Source: Eublepharis macularius (taxonomy: Eukaryota; Chordata; Lepidosauria; Squamata; Eublepharidae). Taken from it: a DNA stretch of 64,000 nt. Shown here piece after piece: positions 25,601-37,600 of the stretch. The notes beneath the pieces were generated by a model. That model made no database searches. It was not told the DNA's origin and was given only the letters and a program-made list of their open reading frames with translations. Within the stretch, counting starts at the first letter, position 1. Every line of letters begins with the position of its first letter. The position numbers and the translations under genes were made by a program. The stretch is taken from assembly GCF_028583425.1 (NCBI RefSeq), contig NC_072790.1:8538552-8602551 (forward strand), read 5' to 3'.

Positions 25601-28600
25601 TAATAATCATGGAATAGTGCTCAGTGACAAAGGTAAAGAAAGATGTTTTATAGCTTAGCAAACTTGTTCTGTTCCAGATGCTTGTGATATTTGTCTTCAG
25701 ACTTCCTTCTAACTACTGTCAGTACAATCCTAAACAGACTTACTCCAGTCTGAGCCCATTGAAATCAATGGGCTTAGATGGAGTAACGCTGTTTAGGATT
25801 GCACTGTGAAACCCTAATGTGACAATACTTCCCGTCTTGTTTTCCAGGGCAGGCTTATGCAGATTTAAGGTTCTGCTTCAAAGCACTATCCTGCTTGCTG
25901 CCGTTTATCACATGGACGTCCCAGGTTGCGATAAAAGTTGCATTGGTCTTTGGTAAAGGGACTGTGTGAAGTTCCCTTGGACGTTTTGAACACTCCAGAA
26001 CAGAATTGCGAGTTACGCTGATCTTCCGTGTTGTTCGCTTCTGTTTTGGAAAATACTTACAAACAATAACGTTTCGTGAATATAGGAAGTTCCTAGAAAC
26101 AAACCAAGTATTCCTTGGCCCCGAAAGCATCGCCCTGCCTCTCGAAGGCAGCGGCTTGAGAGCAGGAGTCCCATGATAGTTTAATATGAAAAATACACGG
26201 GAAGCTTTTGGGTTCCAAGATGCTGGGGTGTTTTTTTCCCTGCCTTACAGAGTACAAAATGGCTTTCATGTCCCAATGTGAATACTGCAAGGATGAAAGT
26301 TGAGTAAGAAATATTTCTCTCTGTGGCATAGGCTGTCTTTGCAATACAATGAAAAAGTTGTAGGAAGGCCCTGGCACACAGGGAGGATTTCAGCGGTGGA
26401 TGCCTCATTGGGCACTTTTGTGAACTGGTTAGGGAAGCAACAAGTTCATTTTGTTGAAACTTCTTAACTGATCCTCTTTAGGAATTACTAAATGTTGTCT
26501 CTAGAATGCTGTTGTACTATATCAGGTCTGATACTTGGTTGGAGGGAGCAGGTTAAAAGTTACATTTACAATTATGCTGTGAAACATCATCAGACTCTTT
26601 TATTCCTTTTCTCCACCTCTCCCCCCCCCCCGCCTCAGGTTTTCAAGGACCTTGGTACAGATGTCCTCAAATCTGCCTTCGAAGGTTATAATGCTTGTAT
26701 TTTTGCATATGGACAGACTGGATCCGGGAAGTCTTACACAATGATGGGAAATGCTGTATGTTATGTTTTTCAGATTTTACTTCTACTGGTTCATGCTTTT
26801 TTCTGCCATCCATCCATCCATCCATCCATCCATCCATCCATCCATCCATCCATCCATCCATCCATCCATCCAAGGTTCTGTCTTGTCCCCTGTGCTCTTT
26901 AACATCTACCTGAAAGGCCATCCAGTGATTTGGGCTGGGTTGTCACCAGTATGTCCATGACACTCATCTCTTATCTTGTGTTCCCGGCTGATCCCAGTGA
27001 GGCTGTAGAAATCCTGAACTGGTGCCTGGAGGCAGTTTTCAAACGGGTGCGGGCTAATAAACTGAGGCTTAATCCTGACAAGATGGTAGTACTTCTGGTG
27101 GGCAGGTCTGACCCAGGATTTAGGTGTCGTCTATCCTGGAGGGGGTCCATAGTTTGGGGGTGCTTTTGGACCTGGCCCAACTGCTGGATGAGCAGGTGGC
27201 AGCTGTGGCTGGAGTGCCTTCTGCCACAAAGCCGTGGCTTTGCCTGAGCAGGAGAGGTCTGGCCACTGTGGCACACAGCCTGGTGACATCTAGCTTAGAC
27301 TACTGCCTTGCACTCTGGGCAGGGCTGCCCTTGAAAAGTCTCTGGAACCTTCAGTGGACACAGAATGCTGCAGGCAGGATGCTGACAGGAGTGGGTCGCA
27401 GGGAACATGTCGCTCCAGTCCTGGTTCATCTACAGTGGCTTACAGTTTATTTCTGGGCACAGTACAAGGTGCTGGTCCTGACATTTAAAGCACTCGATGG
27501 TGTGAGATGAACAGACCCGAAGAACCTACCTGGCCACTGCAGTCGTCTTTGGAGGTGCTGCTTTGGGTGCCCCCGTCTTCTGAAACCAGGCAGGTGGCAA
27601 CCCAGCAGAGGACCTTCCAACTGGAGTACCAGAACTCTGGAGCTGCCTCCCCGGGGGGCTTCGCCTGCCCCCTTCCGTTGCCCGTCTTCTGCCAGTTCCA
27701 GTTGGCGTTCCCTCACTGATCCCTCCTCCCTCCCCTGTGTTGAACTGTTGTTTTTATGTTTTGTATTTATGTTTTAAATTGTTCTTATGGTGTATTTGTG
27801 TGCTGGCTTTAGTGGTTTTTAAGATTATTTTAATATCTATGTTTTAATGTGTCAGCCGCCTTGGTTGCCTGAACAAGGCAGAAAGGTCTAATAAAAATCC
27901 TGTTGCTCGTGTTCGTTCTTCTGTGCAGTCCCACATCGGGACAGCGCACGCGCAGGCCAGCCGTGGAGAGATTTCCTAGCTTAAAAAATCCGTTGAGAGG
28001 GGATGGTGATCAGCCGTGTTCTTTCTCGGCCAAATGGCTGTTGGGCTGAGCACTCCCTGACTTTCCAAGTTCTTCTTTTGCCACCAACCACAAAGGAGAA
28101 GTTACCACGGACTGAGCAACAAAACAAGAGGGATTCCTCCAGGGTACACAGTAAGCACCAGTATCAGATTTGAAAAACTCATTTCCTAAAGTGCAAACAT
28201 GCAAGGGTGCTACAGGTACATCATCATCATTATCAATCCCACTTTCCGCCCACCTTCTCCCTGTCTACGGCCTCCACTTACCTTTGCTTGCTAGGTTCTG
28301 AATTCTCAAAAGGGGTATCTTAATTTTTCTTAATTCCATAATGAACGGAATCATTTCAAATTTTTGTGTTTTGCGAGGCTTGATTGTGCTGAGCGTGGAT
28401 AAAGGCGGGGATTCACACAACTGGATGATGGGTTCTGTTACCGTTCTTTGGTTGCTGTGTGTGTGGTGGCCTCCCCAAATTATATATTTGGAGAGCAAAA
28501 GGTGGCTGGGAATGAGATTCCCTATTGGGAATGATCCCATATGAAACTAACAGAGCGTTACTGATTGCAGGTTTATTTTTACAAATATTTCCGGCCACAG

Positions 28601-31600
28601 GGTAGCCACAAGCCGCTTGGCTTTTAAATATTGTCTCTGCCAGTGATTTTTTTTCCAACTGGTGGCTGCTGTGTATGAACACGACCCTGGACTGACAGCA
28701 GCTCCTCTCCTTGTAGGGGGATGCTGGTTTAATACCTCGTATTTGTGAAGGACTGTTCAACCGAATCAATGAGAAAACGAGATGGAATGAAGCCTCTTTT
28801 CGTACAGAGGTCAGGTACGTTTGTGTAGCAACTGCACAGCTATAAACAGCCATCGCCTGCCTGGCCTTTTGCTGTCCTTATGTTGGCTGATCAGCTGGTT
28901 TGTTCAAGTGAAAGACAGAGGCCTCCCTGCCTCCCGAACAGAGAGAGAGGTATGCCGTATTCCAGAACTGGGATTAAAGGCAGGCCTTGGACCTGAGACC
29001 CGTTCATTTTCTCAGTTCTCAGTGAATTTCTTGTTGTGCTCCATCAGAGTGCCCTGAAGAGGCCACACACATGTCCTGTGCAGATGGCCTGTCTGTGTGG
29101 GGAAGGAGAGCAGGCTCACAGGCCCTGGACCCACCTCCGCACAATCCCAGAGTTGTCTGCATGGTGTAAATATGAGGAGGAGATGGGCTTTGATTGCTTC
29201 CCATCAGGTTCTACCCATAAAGTTTGGCTTACATAAACTACAATCACTTTCTCTAATCTGCCAGTTTGGTGTAGTGGGTGTTAAGTTGTCCTGAGTTGTC
29301 TATAAACAGAATGTTGTTGTTATTAAGTGGTCTGGCCAAGAATCAGCACTCTGCTGGTTCAGCTCCCATGACTGCCCTGAGCTCAGCAGGTGGCCTTGGG
29401 TCAGCCGCTCCTCTCAGCCCCAGCTCCCCAACTGTATTGTGGGGATAATACCAACACTGACTTTGGTTTTTTTTTAAATTTTTTTTATTGGATTAGAAAT
29501 ATTTTAATATCCATTACAATCAATCTCCTTTAAATATTCCAATTCTAACCCCCTCCCTTTCCCCCCCTTTTGTTGACTTCCAACAGTTTTCCAACCCCTT
29601 ATCTATTTTCCCCTACTCATTTCAAACTTATTGTACCTATTAAACATATACTTTCACTCTCTTCTAAGCTTATCTATTATATCACAGTGCTATCTCTATT
29701 TCTCTTCCCGTTTAACTTAACAACTAAATAATACATTTCTGGCATATATTCTTCAATAATCATTTTAGTAGCCTATACTCTATCTTACTCATTCTGGTCT
29801 CGTCTATGGGACAAACAGTTTGTCCCTCTTTATACATAACTTTAAGTACATTATAAACATTGCATGCATTCACTATAAGTCAATCAATTTAACCCATACT
29901 CCATATATTATTCTTTGCTTCCTTCTATATATCTTATCTTCGTACTGTTTTAATTATCTAATTTCTCCATTATGCAACTCTGTCAGAGATAGTCAGTCAC
30001 TTTAACCCATATACACATTCAGCATAGGTCAATCAATTTGACCCATATTTTGTATGCTACTGTATATTTCCCCCCCTTTGTTATATTCATTCATTTTAAT
30101 TATATAAATTCTGCATGATACCATTATCTGCCAGCAATGAAATTAATTAGTTTCTATCCTTATAGATCTTATAATAACACCACTATTACTTAATACTATA
30201 TATAGTAGTCAAATAAAATAATTGCTTAGAAATTTTCAATTGACTCTCCACCCCCCGGTATATTCACTTCTCTCTTCTTTTGTTGTATTTCAGTAATTTT
30301 CAAACTGCCACAGTTCTCCTCCCACCTCCCATTTTTTCACCAAGTACTGTTTCAGCTTCTCCCAATCCGTGTTAAACTGTCCTGGATCAAGGTCTCTCAG
30401 TTTTCTTGTCATTTTGTCCATCTCCGCCATGTACAGCAATTTGTAAATCCAATCCTCAATAGTTGGCACTTCTTGTACTTTCCACTTCTGCGCGTACAAA
30501 AGTCTGGCCGCTGCTGTCATATAAAATAGCAGTGTCCTGTATTGTGCTGGAATATCCTCCATTCCCAAATTCAGTAGCAGGAGTTCTGGGTTCTTATTAA
30601 CTTGGAATTGTAAAATTTCACTTATTACTCTTATTATTTCTCCCCAGTACTGCCTAGCTACCTCACAAGTCCACCACATGTGATACAAAGATCCCTCATG
30701 CTTTTTACATTTCCAGCATTTGTTAGACATATTCAAATTCCCTAGCGCAATTTTCTTTGGTGTCAAATACCAACGATAAATCATTTTATAGACATTCTCT
30801 TTAATATTGGTACATGTCGTGATCTTCAACGTATTTTTCCACAAGTATTCCCACGCCTCCATTGTTATTTCTTTATTAAAGTTTATAGCCCACTTCACCA
30901 TTTGCACTTTAACTGTCTCATCTACAGTGTACCATTTTAGCAACACCTTGTAGACCTTAGAAATTTCCTTTTTATCTTCTTGTAAAATTACTTCCTCTAA
31001 TTCCGAGTTCTTATTCCATTCTTATTCCTCCCTTTGCACAGTCCGAGTTGTAAAGATCTCTAATCTGTCTATATTGAAACCAGTCATAATTTAAAGACAA
31101 CTCTTCTTGCGTCTTTATTCTTAATTTAGAAAGGTCTGTTCGTGTTATTTCCTTGTATGTTAAACATTGTTGTTCATTGTCAACAGTTCTCGGGTCTATT
31201 ACTTCGTAAGGAACCACCCAAGAGGGAGTTCCTTCCTGTAGGTAATTTCTATACTTCTTCCAAATTGTGAAGAGGCTTTTACGAATGTAATGGTGCAAGA
31301 ACATAGAGTCTGCTTTTACTTTTTCATACCACAAATATGCATGCCATCCAAATAGTTTTTTGTATCCCTCTAAGGCCAGTAATTTGCGATTTTTCAAAGT
31401 CATCCAATCTTTCAACCACACCAAGCAGATTGCATCATAGTAAAGTCTTAGATTGGGCAGTTGCATTCCACCTCTCTCTCTTGCGTCCTATAATACTTTC
31501 ATTTTCACCCGAGGCTTTCTGCCTGCCCAAACAAAGTCCGATATTTTCCTCTGCCATTTTTCAAACTGTTTAGAATCCCGAATGATTGGTATTGTCTGTA

Positions 31601-34600
31601 ACAAAAACATCACTCTTGGCAACACATTCATCTTGACTACTGCAATTCTTCCCAACCATGACAAATTCAATCTATTCCATTTAATCAAATCTTTCTCTAT
31701 TTGAGTCCACAATTTCTCATAGTTATTCTTGAATAGGTCTATATTTTTTGCAGTCAGTTCAATTCCCAAATATTTCACCTTACTTGTTACTTCACAATCT
31801 GTTATTTCCGTTAGTAACTGTTGTTTTTGTTTAGTCATATTTTTACATAGTATCTTGGACTTCTTTTTATTTACATAAAAACCTGCCAAATCTCCAAATT
31901 CTTTGATTTTTTCTATTACCTTTGACATATTCTCAATCCGATCTTCCACAATTAGCATTATATCATCTGCAAATGCTCTGACCTTATAGGAAAAGTCTTT
32001 TATTTTTATTCCACGGATCGCATTATCTTTTCGAATCTGTATCATCAGAATTTCCAAAACTAAAATGAACAACAGTGGAGACAACGGGCAACCTTGTCTT
32101 GTACCTTTACCAATAGTCAGTTTTTTGGTCAACTCGTCATTCACCACAATTGCTGCACTCTGGTCTCTGTAGATTTCTTTCACTGCTCTTATGAATCTTT
32201 CTCCCATTTGCAGCTGTTCCATAGTAGCAAACATAAAATCCCAGTTCAAATTGTCAAATGCTTTTTCAGCATCCACAAAGAAGAAACCAACCTCTTTGTC
32301 ACAACGCTTGTCATAATATTCAATAGCATTTATAACTGTCCTTAGATTGTCTCTGATTTGTCTATTCGGTAAAAAACCAGCTTGTTCTTCTCCAATAACT
32401 TCGGATAACCATCCCTTTACTCTTTCTGCCAAGATCTTCGCAAAGATCTTATAGTCATTATTAAGTAAGGAAATTGGTCTATAATTTTTAACATTAGTCA
32501 AGTCTTGTCCTTCTTTGGGGATCAATGATATATTAGCTTCACTCCAAGTGTCTGGAATTCTTTGATCTCTCAAAACACCATTGATCACTTCTTTTAGGAA
32601 TGGTACCAGTTCATTGACCATTATCTTATAAAATTTAGCTGTAAGTCCATCAGGTCCTGGCACCTTTCCCAAGTTTGTTGACTGAATTGCCTTTCTTATC
32701 TCCTCCTCTGTTACTTCACTATTCAATTTGTCTCTCCAATCTTCTGAAATTGCTGGAAGCTTCATTTCCCCCAAATATGTCGCTATTGAGTCTTTGTTCA
32801 CTTCTTTTTTATCGTACAGTTTAGCATAAAATTTATAAAAAGCTCTACTAATAGCAGTCTGTTCCAAATATACTTTATTGTCCTCACATATTTTATTTAT
32901 TGTCTTCTTCTCCTTTCTCTTCTTCAATTGCCATGCCAGGTATTTCCCAGGTTTGTTTGCACCTTCAAACGACTTTTGATTCATTCTCTTAAGGTTCCAT
33001 TCCAGTTCTTTGTTGTTCATTGCCGTCAATTGCTCTTGAAGGATTTTAATATCCTGATAAATTTTCTTTTTCCCTGGTCTTTTCTTTAATTGTATTTCTT
33101 TGGCTTTTATTTTTTCCATAATCTCCTGTCTCTTCTCCTCTCTTTTTTTTCTGGTTCTTCCATTTAAGTCCATTAGTGTACCTCTAATTACTGCTTTGTA
33201 GGTGTCCCATACCTTATTGGTTGGTACTTCTCGATTCATGTTGTACTGTATGAAGAACTTAGTTTCCCTTCTCAACGTCTCCAAATTTTCTCCTTCTTGT
33301 AACAAGTCCTCATTTATTCTCCATCCTTTCCTCTTAGTTCTTTTCCCGAACTTCCACATAATTGGATTATGATCTGAGCCTACCATAGGCATTATTTCCA
33401 CATCCTTAGTCCAAAGCACTAAGTCCTTTGAGGCCCAGATCATGTCGATTCGTGATAAAGTGGAGTGTCTTGCGGAGAAAAATGTATATTGTCTGCCTTT
33501 GGGATTCTGTATTCTCCATACATCTTCCAAAGTTTCCTGTTGCATTAACGCAAAAAAAGTCTTTGGTAATATTCCTCTTTTCTTTTGTGCAGTTGCTGAT
33601 TTTTTATCCTGCTCCAAATTTGTGACTCCATTGAAGTCTCCTGCAAGAATTATCTGGTCATAAGAAAGTTCGTCTAATTGCTTCTTCAAATCCTCAAAAA
33701 AGCTCTCTTTTGCACCATTAGGTGCATAAATTCCAATCACCAACACTTTCTTTAAATTCCATGTACATTCCACTGCTAAAAATCTGGCTTCCACATCTCT
33801 AATCACTAACTTTGGCTGTAGCTCCTCTTTCAAATATAATACCACTCCCCTTTTTTTCTTTGTTGAGGCCGCTACAAAATCATTGCCCAGTTTGCTCGAT
33901 TTAAGATATTTTACATCCTGTTTTCTAATATGAGTCTCTTGTAAACACAATATCACATTTCTGTTTTAATAGCCAGTGGAAAATACTTTTTCTCTTATTG
34001 GGTGAATTACGTCCATTTACATTCCACGATAAAACTTTACACTCCATATTCATGGCCTTGTTGTTGGTAAGTCCTTTTCATTGTCCCTCAAAAACTTTTC
34101 CATTTCAGTTTCAGATCTGATGCGCTTTTTCACTCCTCCAAACTCAAATGACAATCCTTCCGGCAATTCCCATCTGTACCTTATTTTCATGTCCTTCAAA
34201 ATTTGGACTAAGGCTTTGTATTTTTTCCGGTCAAGCAACACCGATCTGGGTAACTCCTTCATGATAATAACCGTCTTGCCATCAACCTCCAATGGGTCTT
34301 GAAATTGCTTACTCACAATCATTTCTCTTATATTTCTAGTCGTAAATTGCACAATCACATCTCTTGGTAGCTTCCTCTGGGTCGCAAATCTTGAGTTTAT
34401 GCGATACACCACATCTAGGATAGCCACAATTTCCTCCTCCTCCTTCCCCAGGTATTCAGCTAACACCTCAACAATTTGTTCTTGGGCTGTCTTTCCCTCT
34501 ACCTCCAGCAAGCCACGAAACCTCAGCTGCTTCTCCATATACTTGCTCTCCGCAACAGCCATTCTTCCCCTCATCACCCTCATCTCCGTTCGTTGCGTAT

Positions 34601-37600
34601 CTGAGAGATTCTCCACCACCTTCTCCACTACATTAACTTTTTGTTGTGCTGCTTGCAAATCATTCTGTATTGTTTCCATTCCCTTCTTAACTTCTGCCAG
34701 TTCATTTTTTACTGTCTCCTTAACCTCTTTAACCTCTTTCACCAACTCCTGTTTTGTCTCCTTCAGTTCCTTTAACATTTCCATAAATTTTTTGTCCAAA
34801 TTCTCTATAGCCGTTTGCCACTCTTTCTTCGACATCGTGGGGCTTGACTTACCTCGCTCCCACGAGTCTGCTCGTTTCCTTAGCTCCGTGGCGCTTGGCT
34901 TAGTGTCCTTTTAGTTTAATTTGAATGTCCCGGTTTCATAGAGATAAAAAAAACGTTTAAAGAGTCCAAGATGTCGGGCGTCTTTTCTCTATGGTTTTTC
35001 TGTAGTTTTTGTAATCCAATATGGCTTACTTCCTCCTCTGCTGAAGTCGGGACCCTTCCCTTTTCAAAAATGGCGATTTCCTTCTTTCTGTCTTCGGGTA
35101 AGGGCCGTCTCTCTCCAGCAGCTCTATCCCTGTTACGCACTTCCTGTTTCCCGACTCTCCACAGCAGCTCTCGCGATGGTAGGAACTTTCTCACAGCCTG
35201 CTATCTCCTTGCAGCCACAGGTATGAAAAACAATAGTCCAATTTCTTTAATAACTTCGTTTAGCTTAGTCCTTTTTCTAATCTATTTCTTGCCGAGTCTT
35301 CCCCTACTTATAATCAATCTGTTGCAGTTTAAAAGTCCACTTTAATACTTCATTGCTTTAAGTAATCCGTCCCGTTTCAAGAGATAGTGATCTTTACCTT
35401 TTCAAACGTCTTTCTGGGTTGTAATCACTGTTTCAATCTCGGAATCTCCTTCACCTTCTTTTCCCCTGTTGAAGCTTGGGCATGTAGGTCTTATGCCAGC
35501 CGCACTGGCTCCAGGACTGCCGCAGAGATTTAAGCCGACCTGTCTTAGGGTGGGACCTCAAGGGTCGGGAGAGAGTCCGTTGCGCAGGACCCCCCCTCGC
35601 CCGAAATCAACGCGCCCTGAGGTACTTGAGCGTTCTATGCCTGTTCTCCGCCTGAGAACAGTTGGCCGCGAGCTTATTTGCCCTGCCGGCCACTGAAACG
35701 GCAGCCCAGTCAGCTCTGCACTTAGAGCTGTGTTAGACCTCCGTGGATCCCAAACCGGAAGTCACCAACACTGACTTTGTTCACTGCTTCAAGTGGGACA
35801 CAAATCTCTCTACAAGAGCGGTATATAAGTGCAGTATTTTGCATTCTGAAACCCTTTCTTATTTCTTGGCAGAGGAGTAGCTGAGCAAGTGTTTTCTATA
35901 TAAATCTACATAAAGTAGATTTTCAGAAGATACTAAATGCATGCTTTTGTCTCATGTGCTACAATGCCTGGTAATTCTTATGGTTGCCTGTGATTAAGAT
36001 TGTGCAAAAGTGCAATTCTTCACCTAAGATGGATGGTGTCAGGGATAACACTCTGCGTATTGGTCTTTGTTATCAAAACTAACCTACCCTCAGGGTACAA
36101 GAGATCTGAGAAGTCCTAAGAGGGAAAGGGGTTGCGGGTTTAAAGTGAGATTCAGTGGAATACAAAATGAGAGAACGAGGGCAGGGCCGTGCAAGCCCAA
36201 GTTTTGAACCCAAGTCCAAGATTCCGTCCATTGAGCTGTCACATTTTTTAACGGGAGGTCTCCCCCCCTCCCCCCCCCTTCACTGACTCTCTGGCATTAC
36301 AAGAGAGATTCATTTGTATGCATTTGGTTATTTGAAATATCTGGCAAAATCAAAGAGTCCAGTAGCACCTTTAAGACTAACCAATTTTATTTAGTCTTAA
36401 AGGTGCTACTGGACTCTTTTTGATTTTGCTACTACAGACTAACACGGCTAACTCCTCTTGAAATATCTGGATGATGGTTTGATATGAAGTGTCCTTGTTG
36501 TAGCTACTTGGAAATTTACAACGAACGTGTCAGAGACCTATTAAGGCGCAAATCTTCAAAAACAAATAACTTAAGAATCCGTGAGCATCCAAAAGAAGGC
36601 CCTTACGTAGAAGGTAAGACTCAAGTCTTCCGTTTATTGGTTATCTAGTTGTACGTTTAATTGGACGAATTTGTCTTGGTTGTAAATTGAAGGCCATTGT
36701 AAATGAAGTTATAAAAGTCTGTGACTCCTGTTTGGGTCTGCTAATTTGTGTGTAGTTTGTTCCAATTGCTATGAAAATTTAAAGATTTCTTCTGGTGTGT
36801 GATGCCCTACTAATTGATTTGAGATTAATGGTGGGTCTGACTTATAAATCAAAGATGCCCGTGATGGAAGAGTGCTTATTAGAATTTAATTGTCTTAATC
36901 CATCCCCTTCTGATGTATGCTGTGGCCTCTCGAGAGTACAGCATCTTTAGAAGATCGCAAACTCCTTTTCGGGATAAGCTTCCGTTCATTTGACGTGCTT
37001 TGAGATGTCTAGTGAAATAAATATGATGGAGTTAAGCTTGCCTCATGGCTTCCCTGGTATTGTACAGTAGCAAAAATGAGTCTGTTGTTCTTCAGATACA
37101 TTCAGTGGTGTGTAGTGGTTAGAGTGTCAGGCTACGACCTGGGAGACCCCGGTCCAAATTCCCACTCGCCGTGGAAGCCTGGCTGGACCAGGCACACACA
37201 CACACGCTCCCTAACCTGCCTCACAGGGTTCTTGTGAGGATAAAATGGAGAAGGATGTAAATAGGCCCCATTGGGGGGGAAAGTGGGCTATAAATGAAGG
37301 AAACAGATAGATAATACCTTTTATGGGATTGAAGTAAACTTATTTTGTTTGTATTTCCTCATTCAGACTTGTCTAAACACTTAGTACAAAATTATTGTGA
37401 CGTAGAAGAACTCATGGAAGCAGGAAACATAAATCGGACGACCGCTGCGACTGGAATGAACGATGTCAGCAGTCGATCCCATGCTATTTTCACGATCAAC
37501 TTCACTCAGGTGAGAGCAACAAAAGAAATTACTTAGCCAACTGTCGTAGGATCATGCAGCTGGAAGGGGCCTCACAGGTCATCTAGTCCAACTCCCTGCT

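Larger units (their letters stand above)
29466..35763 (-). mobile_element. L1 LINE, near full length, antisense to KIF16B
   Basis: About 6.3 kb, flanked by a perfect 16-bp duplication ACCAACACTGACTTTG (29450-29465 and 35764-35779). The A-rich tail appears as poly-T at 29466. Minus-strand order from 35763: 5' UTR (to 34836), ORF1 (34835-34050), ORF2 (34053-30290), 3' UTR (30289-29466). ORF1 stop and ORF2 start overlap as ATGA. It lies in intron 5, inside an older SINE. ORF2 carries three lesions (see the ORF2 entry), so it cannot move on its own. Confidence 0.95.

Noticed and set aside
37345..37536. Independent 63-residue ORF
   Set aside because: It is KIF16B exon 7 read through into flanking intron; the true exon is 37367-37509.
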